This document shows positions 1-8,986 of a stretch of DNA of 64,000 nt, one piece after another; positions within the stretch are counted from its first letter, which is position 1, and every line of letters begins with the position of its first letter. The notes under the pieces were generated by a model, which had not been told where the DNA came from, ran no database searches, and saw only the letters and a program-made list of their open reading frames with translations. Made by a program: the position numbers and the translations under genes. The DNA comes from Saccharospirillum sp. Its GTDB lineage: Bacteria; Pseudomonadota; Gammaproteobacteria; Pseudomonadales; Natronospirillaceae. The DNA is taken from NCBI GenBank assembly GCA_018402545.1, contig JAGYIL010000001.1, forward strand, positions 2,356,001 through 2,420,000. Direction: 5' to 3'.

Positions 1-20
1 CCGAGAGCCCGTGCCAGCAG

Positions 21-113
21 CCGGGTATACCTCTCCGGGGTCGGCGTGAACCCATCCATGGGGCCTAGACCGCAACATCCATGTTGCGGACTTCCCCGGA
101 GAGGTATACCCGG
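21..113. repeat. Palindromic intergenic element, copy A
   Basis: A 20-bp perfect inverted repeat (arms 21-40 and 94-113, CCGGGTATACCTCTCCGGGG and its complement) encloses two smaller perfect hairpins: CCCAT-CC-ATGGG at 51-62 and CCGCAACAT-CC-ATGTTGCGG at 70-89. An imperfect extension (11-20 with 114-123) continues the stem. The whole folds as a three-way junction. Copies B (49242-49334, inverted orientation relative to this one, same 93-bp length) and C (53704-53881) share the interior but have different arm sequences. It lies just downstream of the fpr stop codon. Function unknown. Confidence 0.9.
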
Positions 114-162
114 CAGCCAGCACTCAGCATGTGGTCGCTCCTGGCATACTGACGGCAATAAA

Positions 163-939
163 TTACTTCTCTACAAAAGCCCGCTCAATTACATACTCGC
201 CAATGTGTCCGGCACGGGTTTCGTTGAAGCCCATCTCGTCCAGAATGGCGGTGGTGTCTTTAAGCATGGCCGGGCTGCCGCAGAGCATGAAGCGGTCATC
301 TTCCTTGTTCGGTGCTGGCAGGCCCAGGTCTGAAAACAACTTGCCGCTTTTCATCAGGTCTGTAAGACGACCCTGGTTGCGGAAGGGTTCGCGGGTGACC
401 GTTGGGTAATAGAGCAGTTTTTCCTGAATGACCTCACCGAAGTATTCGTGCTCGTGCAGTTCCTGTTCGATCATGTCGCGATAGGCCAGCTCCGACACGT
501 GGCGCACACCATGGGTCAGAATGACCCGGTCGAACTGCTCATAGATTTCCGGGTCTTTGATGATGCTTAAGAACGGCGCCAGGCCAGTTCCGGTCGACAG
601 CAACCAGAGGTTTTTCCCGGGAAGCAGATGGTCGGTTACCAGGGTACCGGTCGGCTTACGGCCTACATAGATCTGGTCGCCGGGTTTAATGTTCTGTAAC
701 TGGGAGGTCAGCGGGCCGTCGGGAACCTTAATGCTGAAAAACTCGAGTTCTTCTTCGTAGTTGGCGCTGGCAATGGAATAGGCGCGCAGCAGCGGACGGC
801 CGGTGTCCTGTTCCAGGCCGATCATGGTGAAGTAACCGTTCTTGAAGCGAAAACCCGGATCACGGCTGGTCTTGAAGCTGAACAAGGTGTCGTTCCAGTG
901 CTGTACGCTGGTGACCGTCTCTATATTCAAATTAGACAT
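163..939 (-). CDS. fpr: Ferredoxin/flavodoxin--NADP+ reductase (Fpr)
   Basis: A 258-residue cytosolic flavoprotein that moves electrons between NADPH and ferredoxin or flavodoxin, a family linked to oxidative-stress defence and iron-sulphur supply. The FAD-binding RAYS motif is at residues 52-55 and the NADP-binding GTGLAPF at 117-123. The C-terminus ends VIERAFVEK, the extended tail typical of the Pseudomonas/Azotobacter FPR subclass. The start has AAGAGG a few bases upstream. It is divergent from a LysR regulator whose ATG is 105 bp away, the fpr-finR arrangement known in Pseudomonas, which suggests direct control by that regulator. The assignment is firm; the physiological partner is inferred. 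Confidence 0.95.
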   Translation of the reverse strand: MSNLNIETVTSVQHWNDTLFSFKTSRDPGFRFKNGYFTMIGLEQDTGRPLLRAYSIASANYEEELEFFSIKVPDGPLTSQLQNIKPGDQIYVGRKPTGTLVTDHLLPGKNLWLLSTGTGLAPFLSIIKDPEIYEQFDRVILTHGVRHVSELAYRDMIEQELHEHEYFGEVIQEKLLYYPTVTREPFRNQGRLTDLMKSGKLFSDLGLPAPNKEDDRFMLCGSPAMLKDTTAILDEMGFNETRAGHIGEYVIERAFVEK

Positions 940-996
940 ATAAACCTCTTAAAAAAGAATAATAAGTTATATAACACTACTATACCGAGACCGCCC

Positions 997-1041
997 TTAT
1001 CGGCAAAATGCCTATTATCAATATACGTTATCGGTTTTGCC
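997..1041. promoter_or_regulatory. Candidate FinR-type binding sites in the fpr/finR spacer
   Basis: Two direct TTATCGG motifs at 997-1003 and 1028-1034 lie 31 bp apart, about three helical turns. They are followed by GGCAAAA (1002-1008) and TTTTGCC (1035-1041), which form an inverted repeat. An AT-rich palindrome GTTATATAAC (966-975) lies nearer fpr. LysR-type proteins usually bind such dyads between themselves and a divergent target. Binding is inferred from position and symmetry only. Confidence 0.4.
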
Positions 1042-1044
1042 ACT

Positions 1045-1935
1045 ATGAAATTTACGTTGCGTCAATTACAGGTCTTTCTGGCCACGGCTCACTACGAAAA
1101 CATCAGCCGGGCGGCCACCAGTTTGAACATGTCCCAGTCGGCAGCCTCGGGGTCTCTCAAAGAACTGGAGTCACTGTATTCGGTCCGGTTGTTTGAACGG
1201 GCGGGTAAACGCCTGAAGCTGAATGAGCTTGGCAGACAGCTCTGGCCAAGGGCAGAAGCCTTGCTTGCCCAGGCGCTGGAGATGGACCAGGCACTGGCCC
1301 ATCATCAGGATCTGGGCTTGCTCAAAGTCGGGGCGACGCTGACCATCGGCAACTACCTCGCTGTCGGGTTGATGGCTCAGTTCAAGGCTCGCCAGTCCTC
1401 GGCGCGGGTGCAGCTCAAGGTTGCCAATACCCAGACCATTGTCGACCAGGTGCTTAACTTTGAACTGGATCTGGGCATGATCGAGGGCGAAATCAACCAC
1501 CCCGATCTGGATATTCAGCGCTGGCGCAGCGATACCCTGGTTGCGTTTTGCGCTCCGGATCACCCGCTCGCAAATGTTCAAACCCTGAACGACCAGCACC
1601 TGCTGGATGCGAACTGGATTGTTCGTGAGTCCGGTTCAGGTACCCGGCAAACGTTTGAGCGTGGCATGCACGGCATCTGGTCTGATCTGACCATTGAGTT
1701 GGAGCTGGAACACACCGAAGCAATTAAACGCGCCGTTGAAGCTGGGCTGGGCATCAGTTGCCTGTCACACGTCTCGCTGAAAGAGGCATTCAGGCGCGGC
1801 ACCCTTGTGCCGCTTAGGCTTCCCCACCGGGATTTCAGCCGGGACTTTTATTTGGTGTTGCACCGCCAGAAGTACCGCAGCCCCGGTATTCAGGCCTGGC
1901 TTGAGTTGTGCCAGGCCGGTGTTGACCAGATTTGA
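1045..1935 (+). CDS. LysR-family regulator, FinR/YeiE-like
   Basis: A 296-residue LysR-type transcription factor. Residues 1-60 form the winged helix-turn-helix (LRQLQVF then ISRAATSLNMSQSAASGSL), followed by the two-lobed effector-binding domain from about residue 90. The ATG at 1045 is chosen because it begins the family's conserved N-terminus; in-frame codons upstream extend into the intergenic region and do not look like protein. Sequence is closest in my reading to YeiE, and the divergent position next to fpr matches FinR of Pseudomonas putida, which activates fprA under oxidative stress. Which of the two it corresponds to functionally is not certain. Confidence 0.85.
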   Translation: MKFTLRQLQVFLATAHYENISRAATSLNMSQSAASGSLKELESLYSVRLFERAGKRLKLNELGRQLWPRAEALLAQALEMDQALAHHQDLGLLKVGATLTIGNYLAVGLMAQFKARQSSARVQLKVANTQTIVDQVLNFELDLGMIEGEINHPDLDIQRWRSDTLVAFCAPDHPLANVQTLNDQHLLDANWIVRESGSGTRQTFERGMHGIWSDLTIELELEHTEAIKRAVEAGLGISCLSHVSLKEAFRRGTLVPLRLPHRDFSRDFYLVLHRQKYRSPGIQAWLELCQAGVDQI

Positions 1936-1961
1936 CGTTTAATCCAATCAGGAATACTGGC

Positions 1962-3140
1962 TTATAGACGCTCCAGACACATGGCTGTGCCTTCGCCACC
2001 ACCAATGCACAACGCAGCCATGCCCTTCTTCCTATCCAGCCGGATCATGTTGTGCAGTAAAGTCACCAGTATGCGAGCGCCTGAGCAACCCAGTGGATGA
2101 CCCAGCGCACAGGCACCACCGGTGACGTTGGTAATCTCCGGGCTTAAACCGACTTCCTGCATGCCCAGCATGGTAACCATGGCGAAGGCTTCGTTGATTT
2201 CGGCCACTTCGATGTCTTCTGCTTTCCAGCCAGCCTGTTCCAACGCCTTGTTCATAGCGCCAATGGGGGCACAGGTAAAGGTGCTGGGCGCCTGGGCATG
2301 GCTTGCATAGCTACGAATGACAGCCAGTGGCTTAAGGTCCAGCGCTTCGGCCTTGCTGCGACTCATCAGCGTCAGCGCGGCGGCACCATCGCTGATCGAG
2401 CTTGAATTTGCGGCGGTTATGGTGCCGTCTTTGGCAAAGGCGGGGCGCAGTTGTGGTATTTTATCCGGACGGGCCTGGCCGGGTTGTTCATCGTGTTCCA
2501 CCAGGGTGTCGCCCTTACGCGAACTGACCGTTACCGGAACGATTTCGGCTTTAAAGTAGCCCTGTTCAATTGCGGTCTGGGCGCGACTCAGGCTGCGCAG
2601 CGCAAACTCATCCATGGCTTCACGGCTGATCTTGAATTCGTTGGCGGTCGTCTGGGCATGCACGCCCATGGCATTGCCGTCGTAGGCGTCTTCCAGGCCG
2701 TCCAGAAACATGTGGTCGTAGACCTTCTGGTGACCCATGCGGTAGCCGGAGCGTGCCTTGTCCATCAAATAAGGCGCATTGGTCATTGATTCCATGCCGC
2801 CGGCGATGGCGATGTCGATCTGGCCGGTGCGAATCTGGTCGGCGGCCATCATCACGGTTTTCATGCCGGAGCCACAGACTTTGTTGACCGTGGTTGCCGG
2901 TACCGATTCCGGCAAACCGCCGCCAAGAGCGGCCTGGCGCGCCGGTGCCTGGCCCAGGCCGGCGGGCAGTACACAACCCATCAGCAATTCCTGCACCTGA
3001 TCCGGCGTTACACCGCTGTCGCTCAGGTTGGCGGCAATCACGGCTGCGCCCAACTCGGTTGCTGAGAGGCCACTCAGCGAGCCCTGGAAGCCGCCCATGG
3101 GGGTACGTTTGGCGGCGACAATTACGATCTCTGTGGTCAT
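1962..3140 (-). CDS. Acetyl-CoA C-acyltransferase (thiolase)
   Basis: A 392-residue thiolase, which condenses two acetyl-CoA or cleaves 3-ketoacyl-CoA. The nucleophilic Cys89 is in NKVCGSGMK, His348 in GHPLGCSGAR and the second Cys378 in CIGGGEG, so all catalytic residues are present. The ATG at 3140 is preferred over an upstream in-frame codon because AAGAGGA lies at correct spacing. It is the last gene of a minus-strand set with an SDR (55 bp upstream) and a hydratase-family protein, suggesting fatty-acid or branched-chain acyl-CoA degradation, or acetoacetyl-CoA formation. The biosynthetic versus degradative role cannot be settled from sequence. Confidence 0.93.
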   Translation of the reverse strand: MTTEIVIVAAKRTPMGGFQGSLSGLSATELGAAVIAANLSDSGVTPDQVQELLMGCVLPAGLGQAPARQAALGGGLPESVPATTVNKVCGSGMKTVMMAADQIRTGQIDIAIAGGMESMTNAPYLMDKARSGYRMGHQKVYDHMFLDGLEDAYDGNAMGVHAQTTANEFKISREAMDEFALRSLSRAQTAIEQGYFKAEIVPVTVSSRKGDTLVEHDEQPGQARPDKIPQLRPAFAKDGTITAANSSSISDGAAALTLMSRSKAEALDLKPLAVIRSYASHAQAPSTFTCAPIGAMNKALEQAGWKAEDIEVAEINEAFAMVTMLGMQEVGLSPEITNVTGGACALGHPLGCSGARILVTLLHNMIRLDRKKGMAALCIGGGEGTAMCLERL

Positions 3141-3195
3141 GACGGGAATCCTCTTGTGACGCACTATTCGTTACTGGGTAAAGACAGTGGGCGCG

Positions 3196-3966
3196 TTAAA
3201 TGCGTAACCCGCCGTCCACTTCCAGAATTCGTCCCGAATAGTAATCGTTCGTCAGAATAAATGTGACTGCCCGGGCGATATTGTCCGGCTGCCCTACCCG
3301 GTTCAGGGGTACAGACTGCTTGACACGCTCCAGCGCCTCCGGCTTCATGCTGCCGGTCATTTCGGTCTCGATGAAACCCGGAGCAATGCCCGCCACGCGA
3401 ATGCCGTAACGGGCCAGTTCTTTCGCCCAGGTGACGGTCATGGCGGTAACGCCCGCCTTGGCCGCGCTGTAATTGGTCTGCCCCATGTTCCCGGCCTGCG
3501 AAATGGAGCTTATATTGATGATAACTCCCGGTGTCTCGCCAGCCACCATCCAGGCGGCGGCCTCGCGTCCACATAAAAAGACACCGGTCAGGTTAACGTC
3601 GATCACCGCCTGCCATTGAGCCAGGGTCATGGTCTGGACCTCACCGTCTTTCACCCTGACCAACAAGCCATCGCGCAAGATACCGGCGTTGTTGACCAAC
3701 CCGTCCAACTGGCGCTCGTCTTGTTTGAGTTGCGCAAACAAGGCCTGCACCGAGGCTTCATCGGCGACATTGCAGGTATAGCCCCGGGCGGCATGGCCCT
3801 GGTCCCTCAACTGTGCCGCCGCCTGTTCGACCAATGCCTGGTCGATGTCGATCAGCGCCACCCGGGCACCAGCCTCGACCAGTGATGTGGCCATTTGCAG
3901 CCCAAGGCCACGACCACCACCGGTGATGGCAATGTGTTTTCCGGCCAGAGTTTGAGGAGTCGTCAT
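3196..3966 (-). CDS. Short-chain dehydrogenase (3-hydroxyacyl-CoA dehydrogenase/FabG-like)
   Basis: A 256-residue Rossmann-fold SDR. The cofactor motif TGGGRGLG is at residues 15-22, NNAG at 92-95, and the catalytic set is Ser153/154, Tyr166 and Lys170 (YSAAK). The C-terminus [15 protein letters not shown] is standard for FabG-like enzymes. Asp40-Asp42 at the end of beta-2 suggests an NAD preference. It starts 2 bp after the stop of the upstream hydratase-family gene, so the two are translationally coupled, and the thiolase follows. The context favours oxidation of 3-hydroxyacyl-CoA in the same pathway rather than fatty-acid synthesis; this is inference. Confidence 0.85.
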   Translation of the reverse strand: MTTPQTLAGKHIAITGGGRGLGLQMATSLVEAGARVALIDIDQALVEQAAAQLRDQGHAARGYTCNVADEASVQALFAQLKQDERQLDGLVNNAGILRDGLLVRVKDGEVQTMTLAQWQAVIDVNLTGVFLCGREAAAWMVAGETPGVIINISSISQAGNMGQTNYSAAKAGVTAMTVTWAKELARYGIRVAGIAPGFIETEMTGSMKPEALERVKQSVPLNRVGQPDNIARAVTFILTNDYYSGRILEVDGGLRI

Positions 3967-3968
3967 CG

Positions 3969-5090
3969 TTAGGTCCTGTGCTTGGTTACTGGAAAAGGGT
4001 TACTGTTTTTATCAGTTGTCCGAATCGGATCGGCTGAAATCACCGGCGCGCCTGGAATTGGACGGTAAAACCGGTCGATCAGGTTCATGGGCACAGAAAT
4101 CACACTGGGGTAAAGCCAGGCCGGTGATTTGTCTTTATCGACCAGCAAGGCGCGCACCCCTTCAAGGAATTCGCGCTCTGCAACAGCATGGGCACCCACC
4201 ATCAAATCCTGATTCAGCGCCTCGACCCGGCTGGCACTCCGTAAACGCCGAAAATGGTGCCAGGTCAGTGCAACACTCAATGCAGAGCCGCTTTGCCATT
4301 GCCGGGCAGCCTGCTTAAAGGGTTCAAATTCTGAGCGTGACACCTGCGCCATCCAGTCACTGAGGCTGGGCTCGGGCAGGGTATCCAGCGCGGCCTGCCA
4401 GCCTTCCCGGCTTTGGCGAACAGAGTTGTCCTCTACGTCATTGATTGGCAGTTCGGCCAAGGTGCTGCCACTGGCCAGCCGGTGCTTCAGGTTCGCTGCC
4501 GTCGGCTCATCGACACAGCGGTCGGCATAACCGAGCGCAACCACGTCGCTCGCCGTCAGGTGAATGCCCGAGCAGCCAATCAGGGTCCCCGCGCGCCAGT
4601 CTGGCTTCTGCAGAAAGTGAGCCGCCCCGACATCGGGAAACAGGCCGATTTGCAATTCAGGCATGGCAAAGCGGGCTTCGGCATCCACCAGTTTCAGATC
4701 GCCTCCGGCAAACAGGCCCCAGCCACCACCCATTACCAGGCCGCGCCCCCAAACCACGATGGGTTTGGGACTGTGTTCAATTTTTGCGTCCAGTTGATAC
4801 TCCGCCGCAAAATAGCGGAGGGCTTCAGCTCGCTGAACGTCGGCGGGTTGATTGACTGACGCTTGATACAGGGCTTTCACATCACCGCCGGCACAGAATG
4901 CCCGGGCCTGGGAGCTCTGCAACCAAATGCTGCTGACGGTTTCGTCGGCAAAGGCATCGGTCAGTGCTGCATCCAGTGTCTCAATCAAGCTCAGATCCAA
5001 GGCATTCAGGGCTTGGGGACGGTGCAGGCTGATCACTCGCAATGCACCTTCCTGCTCGGTCTGCAACGGTGAAACGGGGATCTCAGTCAT
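3969..5090 (-). CDS. Enoyl-CoA hydratase/isomerase family protein, 3-hydroxyisobutyryl-CoA hydrolase-like
   Basis: A 373-residue crotonase-fold protein. Oxyanion-hole segments are [14 protein letters not shown] (about residues 62-75) and [16 protein letters not shown] (about 117-132). The pattern [20 protein letters not shown] and the length above 350 residues match the ECH_2 group that includes 3-hydroxyisobutyryl-CoA hydrolase of valine degradation, rather than the 260-residue hydratases. First gene of the minus-strand acyl-CoA operon. The specific substrate is inferred. Confidence 0.82.
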   Translation of the reverse strand: MTEIPVSPLQTEQEGALRVISLHRPQALNALDLSLIETLDAALTDAFADETVSSIWLQSSQARAFCAGGDVKALYQASVNQPADVQRAEALRYFAAEYQLDAKIEHSPKPIVVWGRGLVMGGGWGLFAGGDLKLVDAEARFAMPELQIGLFPDVGAAHFLQKPDWRAGTLIGCSGIHLTASDVVALGYADRCVDEPTAANLKHRLASGSTLAELPINDVEDNSVRQSREGWQAALDTLPEPSLSDWMAQVSRSEFEPFKQAARQWQSGSALSVALTWHHFRRLRSASRVEALNQDLMVGAHAVAEREFLEGVRALLVDKDKSPAWLYPSVISVPMNLIDRFYRPIPGAPVISADPIRTTDKNSNPFPVTKHRT

Positions 5091-5259
5091 GGGGCTACCT
5101 TAGCAATGCGGGCTCTGGAGGTGCCATCCTGCATTGGTACGACGCGCTTCTCAAGCATCAACCCGGACTCTGCAATTCAAGGGCGTCCAAACCCCGGGAT
5201 TACGCGTAATTTGTTATCAACGGTCACTGATAGCCGTCCTCCGGGTTGGAAAAACAGAT

Positions 5260-5271
5260 TTGACTGGTCAA
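5260..5271. promoter_or_regulatory. Palindrome upstream of the betaine importer
   Basis: TTGACTGGTCAA is a perfect 12-bp dyad, 82 bp upstream of the ATG of the substrate-binding gene and within the only intergenic space (262 bp) available for its promoter. The shape resembles TetR-family operators such as BetI's. No regulator gene is adjacent, so the binding protein is unknown. Confidence 0.35.
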
Positions 5272-5352
5272 TACTGTGTGCAGATTACGTCACTGTGGCC
5301 TGCATACTGGCAACACAGCCTTCATCCAATAACACTGAAAAAGGAATCACCC

Positions 5353-6330
5353 ATGAAATACCTCACCTGGTTGGGGCTTGCGATCGTTAGCCTGATTGGA
5401 ACGGCTCAGGCCTGTGAACTGGACCGGAATGTGCGTCTGGCGGGCATGAGCTGGATGTCGAACCTGATGATGGTCGAAATCGAAAAAGCCATCCTTGAAG
5501 ACGGTTACGGGTGCGACGTTGTAGTTGAATCCGGCGACACGGTGCCGATGATCGCCGCCCTTGTGCGAGGCGATGTAGACCTGTACAACGAATTGTGGAT
5601 CGATTCTGCGCCACAGGAATGGGTCAACGCCAATGAATCCGGTGACGTTGTGTCTCTGGGCGATGTGTATTCCGGCGGTGTGGAAAGCTGGTGGATTCCC
5701 CGTTATGTCGCTGATGAAAACCCGGGCCTTACCTCGGTGTATGATTTGCCAGACTACAAAGAACTGTTCGAAGACCGCGAAGAACCAGGTATGGGCCGAA
5801 TCTACAATTGCCCGGAAGGCTGGGTATGCGGTGCCATCAACAACAACCTGTTGCAAGCCTTTGGCCTGGAAGACGATTACATCATGTTTTCGCCGGGCAG
5901 TGGCGCTGCACTCGATGCTGCCATAGCCTCTTCCTACGCTCGCCAGCGGCCATTTGTAACCTATTACTGGTCTCCAACGGCGGTGCTCGGCAAATATGAC
6001 ATGGTCGAACTCGAGATGCCCGCCTACGACCCTGAAGGCTTCCGCTGCAACATGGACCCTGAATGCGAAGCGCCTGTGGCCAGTGCGTTTCCAAAGGCAA
6101 GCATTCAAAAGACCATTCCGACCACCCTGCAGAAAGACGCCCCCGAAATTGCCGCCTTCTTTGCTGACATCAACATCCCGACCAATGATGTAAACAACCT
6201 GCTGGCCTGGGCCGATGAACAGGGCGCCGAGCCCGACCAGGTTGCAGAGTACTTCCTGGCCAACTACGAATCACTCTGGACTCAGTGGGTACCGGCCGAC
6301 GTGGCTGAAAAAGTAAAAGCAGCCCGTTAA
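5353..6330 (+). CDS. Glycine betaine/quaternary amine ABC transporter, substrate-binding protein
   Basis: A 325-residue periplasmic protein of the OpuAC/ProX family. A signal peptide is clear at the ATG at 5353 (MKYLTWLGLAIVSLIGTAQA, cleavage after about residue 20), with AAGGA upstream; in-frame codons further upstream are not supported. Conserved features are AALVRGDVDLYNELW, and several tryptophans (WWIPRYV, YYWSP) that could form the cage binding a trimethylammonium group. First gene of a three-gene importer with the permease 71 bp downstream and the ATPase after it, giving osmoprotectant or nitrogen uptake. Whether the ligand is betaine, choline or carnitine cannot be read here. Confidence 0.92.
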   Translation: MKYLTWLGLAIVSLIGTAQACELDRNVRLAGMSWMSNLMMVEIEKAILEDGYGCDVVVESGDTVPMIAALVRGDVDLYNELWIDSAPQEWVNANESGDVVSLGDVYSGGVESWWIPRYVADENPGLTSVYDLPDYKELFEDREEPGMGRIYNCPEGWVCGAINNNLLQAFGLEDDYIMFSPGSGAALDAAIASSYARQRPFVTYYWSPTAVLGKYDMVELEMPAYDPEGFRCNMDPECEAPVASAFPKASIQKTIPTTLQKDAPEIAAFFADINIPTNDVNNLLAWADEQGAEPDQVAEYFLANYESLWTQWVPADVAEKVKAAR

Positions 6331-6401
6331 TCGCCCACCGCCGGGCGGCTGTGCACAGCAGCCGCCCACTTTCCTGCCCGCCGTAACCAAAGGACGCATG
6401 T

Positions 6402-7268
6402 GTGGCCTTCCCCGAGATTCTTGATGCACGTTCCCTGCGCCAGGGCATCGATGGTTTTGTTAATCAACTGGTGATTGACTATGCCGATTCACTGGAAAGA
6501 TTAAGTCAGCCATTGCTGACCTTTCTGGTATCTGTCGAACAACTGTTGCGCAATTCACCCTGGTACCTGGTCATTGCCGCCCTGGCGGCCATCGCCTGGT
6601 TTGGCAGTCGTCGCTGGCCCCTTGTGGTCGGGGTGACTCTGTTGATGCTGTTTATCGGCGTCATCGGGCAATGGGATCGAGGCATGCAAACGCTGGCGCT
6701 GATGATTGTTGCCCTGATCATGTGCCTGATTGTCGGCATACCGGTCGGTGTGCTGATGTCGTTGTCCGAACGGTTTCGCAAAATAGCGCTGCCCATTCTC
6801 GATGTCATGCAAACCATGCCCAGCTTTGTCTACCTGATTCCGGTGGTCATGCTGTTTGGTCTGGGCAAGGTACCCGCTCTGATCGCCACAATTGTCTATG
6901 CTGTACCACCGCTGATTCGCCTCACTGATCTCGGCATTCGCCTGGTGGATCATTCGGTCATGGAAGCGGCAACGGCGTTTGGTGCAACCCGCCGCCAGAA
7001 GCTGCTCGGCGTGCAATTGCCGCTGGCCCTGCCCAACATCATGGCGGGCATTAACCAGACGACGATGATGGCCCTGTCCATGGTGGTCGTCGCCTCAATG
7101 ATCGGTGCGCGCGGTCTCGGGCAGGAAGTATTGGCCGGCATAAACCGGCTTGAGGTAGGTCGTGGCTTACTGGCAGGGCTGGCCATTGTTGCGCTGGCCA
7201 TTCTGTTCGATCGTGTCACCCAGGCTTATGGCAAGCGCCTGCAATACCCGAAGCAGGGAGACAAGTAA
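6402..7268 (+). CDS. Glycine betaine/quaternary amine ABC transporter, permease (ProW/OpuAB-like)
   Basis: A 288-residue inner-membrane permease. The start is GTG at 6402 with AAAGGA nine bases upstream; an ATG four bases earlier is out of frame. There are about seven hydrophobic segments, and the binding-protein-dependent transport EAA-type loop is seen as EAATAFGATRRQKLLGVQLP (about residues 187-206). It begins with an extended N-terminus that may be periplasmic, as in ProW. The gene ends in TAATG, overlapping the ATPase start by one base, so the two are coupled. Confidence 0.93.
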   Translation: MAFPEILDARSLRQGIDGFVNQLVIDYADSLERLSQPLLTFLVSVEQLLRNSPWYLVIAALAAIAWFGSRRWPLVVGVTLLMLFIGVIGQWDRGMQTLALMIVALIMCLIVGIPVGVLMSLSERFRKIALPILDVMQTMPSFVYLIPVVMLFGLGKVPALIATIVYAVPPLIRLTDLGIRLVDHSVMEAATAFGATRRQKLLGVQLPLALPNIMAGINQTTMMALSMVVVASMIGARGLGQEVLAGINRLEVGRGLLAGLAIVALAILFDRVTQAYGKRLQYPKQGDK

Positions 7269-8473
7269 TGGCCAAGATCGAAATTTCCGGGATCTACAAA
7301 ATATTCGGGCCGAACCCAAAGCGTCATCTCCAGGCGATTAAAAAAGGGCTTTCAAAAGACGAGCTACTTGCCGATTCCGGTCATACCCTGGGCTTGCAGG
7401 ATGTCAATCTGTCCATCGAAGAAGGTGAGCTCTTTGTCATTATGGGCTTGTCGGGTTCCGGCAAATCAACACTGATACGGCACATTAACCGGTTAATAGA
7501 CCCGACTTCAGGCAGCATTCGCATAGACGGCGAGAACGTACTGAATCTGCGCCAGGATGAACTCATTCAACTGCGCCGGCACAAGATGTCGATGGTGTTT
7601 CAGCGTTTCGCCCTCTTCCCGCACAAAACCGTGCTCGACAACGTTGCCTATGGGTTGACGGTACAGGGCATCGATAAAAAAAATGCACGCGTCATCGCAA
7701 CAGACTGGCTCGAGCAAGTTGGTTTGCAGGGCTTTGGTGATCAGCACCCTCATGAGCTGTCAGGCGGCATGCAACAACGCGTCGGCCTGGCCCGGGCATT
7801 GGCTACCAACCCGGATATTCTGCTGATGGACGAAGCCTTTTCAGCCCTCGACCCGCTGATCCGAAAAGAAATGCAGGATTTGCTGATGAAACTTCAGCAA
7901 CAATTGCATAAAACCATCGTCTTTATCACTCACGACCTCGACGAAGCCCTGCGGTTGGGCAACCGCATTGCCATCCTCAAGGATGGAGCCCTGGTGCAAC
8001 AGGGTGATCCGCAGGACATTCTGCTGTCTCCGCAAACTGACTACGTCGCCGACTTCGTCAAAGACGTGAACCGGGGAAAGGTACTGAAAGCGCGTCACGT
8101 GCTGGCCAAACCGGTGTCGACGCTGAGCACCGGCACAACCGTCGCCAAAGCCAGAGACTGGATGATGCGCCACGGATTCGACTACGCCACGGTACTGGAA
8201 GGCAACTACCTGAAAGGCATCGTCACGCTGAATAATTTGCAATCGGCAACGCAGGAAACCCTGCGGGAAAGCGTGTCACCGGTAACCAGCGTGCTCGAAT
8301 CGGCCGATCTTGAAAGTCTGATGCCCCGGATGATTCGTGACACTGCACCCATTGCAGTAACGACAGACACCGGCGAGTTCGTTGGCTGGGTTTCTCGCAC
8401 CAAGGTGATCCGACTGATTAGCCCGGCGCAAGCGATAGACCGTGAAGCATCCTTAACTGAACCGGTTGAGTAA
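7268..8473 (+). CDS. Glycine betaine/quaternary amine ABC transporter, ATP-binding protein with CBS domains
   Basis: A 401-residue ATPase of the ProV/OpuAA type. The Walker A is GLSGSGKST at residues 60-68, the signature is LSGGMQQR, Walker B is ILLMDEAFSALD, and the H-loop is ITHDLDEA. The C-terminal 120 residues hold a tandem CBS module (STLSTGTTVAKARDWMM onward), which in OpuA senses ionic strength or nucleotides and gates transport in response to osmotic stress. Together with the two upstream genes it forms a complete importer. Confidence 0.95.
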   Translation: MAKIEISGIYKIFGPNPKRHLQAIKKGLSKDELLADSGHTLGLQDVNLSIEEGELFVIMGLSGSGKSTLIRHINRLIDPTSGSIRIDGENVLNLRQDELIQLRRHKMSMVFQRFALFPHKTVLDNVAYGLTVQGIDKKNARVIATDWLEQVGLQGFGDQHPHELSGGMQQRVGLARALATNPDILLMDEAFSALDPLIRKEMQDLLMKLQQQLHKTIVFITHDLDEALRLGNRIAILKDGALVQQGDPQDILLSPQTDYVADFVKDVNRGKVLKARHVLAKPVSTLSTGTTVAKARDWMMRHGFDYATVLEGNYLKGIVTLNNLQSATQETLRESVSPVTSVLESADLESLMPRMIRDTAPIAVTTDTGEFVGWVSRTKVIRLISPAQAIDREASLTEPVE

Positions 8474-8479
8474 GCTGAA

Positions 8480-8971
8480 TCACTCTTCCAGCCATTTGTA
8501 CATGACGAACGAATCGATGTAGCCGTGCTCCGGGTGCTTGAAGGCCCGGGGCAAAATGCCCACTTTGCGAAAACCCAGTTTTTCCCAAAGGGTGACCGCC
8601 ACCCGGTTGGTGGACACCACTGAATTGAATTGCATCGCCTTGTATCCGAGCTCTAGCGCCCGTTGCTGGGAATGCTCGCACATCATTCGCGCCAGCCCCT
8701 GGCCCCGCGCCGACAGACTGACCATATAGCCACAGTTGCATACATGAGCACCCGGCCCGGTGGCGTTGGCTTTCAGGTAATAAATCGCCTTGATCTTGCC
8801 TTCCTGCTCAACCACCCAGGATTCATCGGGATACTCGAGCCAGTCACGCAGGCCTTGCTCCAGCGGCAGGCCTGGGTCCAGTGAATAGGTTTCACGGCGT
8901 TGCAGTATCTTGGTAAATACTGGCCAGAACGCTCTGAAATCCGCTTCCTGCATGGGTCTGAGTAGGCTCAC
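8480..8971 (-). CDS. GNAT-family N-acetyltransferase
   Basis: A 163-residue acyltransferase of the GNAT fold. The acetyl-CoA pyrophosphate loop is SARGQGLARMM (about residues 87-97), followed by the beta-strand AMQFNSVVSTNRVAVTLWEKLGF, the typical C-terminal half of the family, and the end HGYIDSFVMYKWLEE. The substrate is not known. It is convergent with the importer (6 bp apart) and just 15 bp downstream of the Atm1-type exporter gene, so it may be read through from it. Confidence 0.85.
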   Translation of the reverse strand: MSLLRPMQEADFRAFWPVFTKILQRRETYSLDPGLPLEQGLRDWLEYPDESWVVEQEGKIKAIYYLKANATGPGAHVCNCGYMVSLSARGQGLARMMCEHSQQRALELGYKAMQFNSVVSTNRVAVTLWEKLGFRKVGILPRAFKHPEHGYIDSFVMYKWLEE

Positions 8972-8986
8972 GGCCAGGCCTCCAAG

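Noticed and set aside
21-113. Integron attC site
   Set aside because: The hairpin layout is reminiscent, but there are no GTTRRRY/RYYYAAC core sites, no extrahelical pattern and no integrase or cassette arrangement.
997-1004. GCCGATAA on the minus strand upstream of fpr, as a FliA promoter
   Set aside because: No TAAA-like -35 at the 15-bp distance; the motif is better explained as part of the FinR-type repeats.
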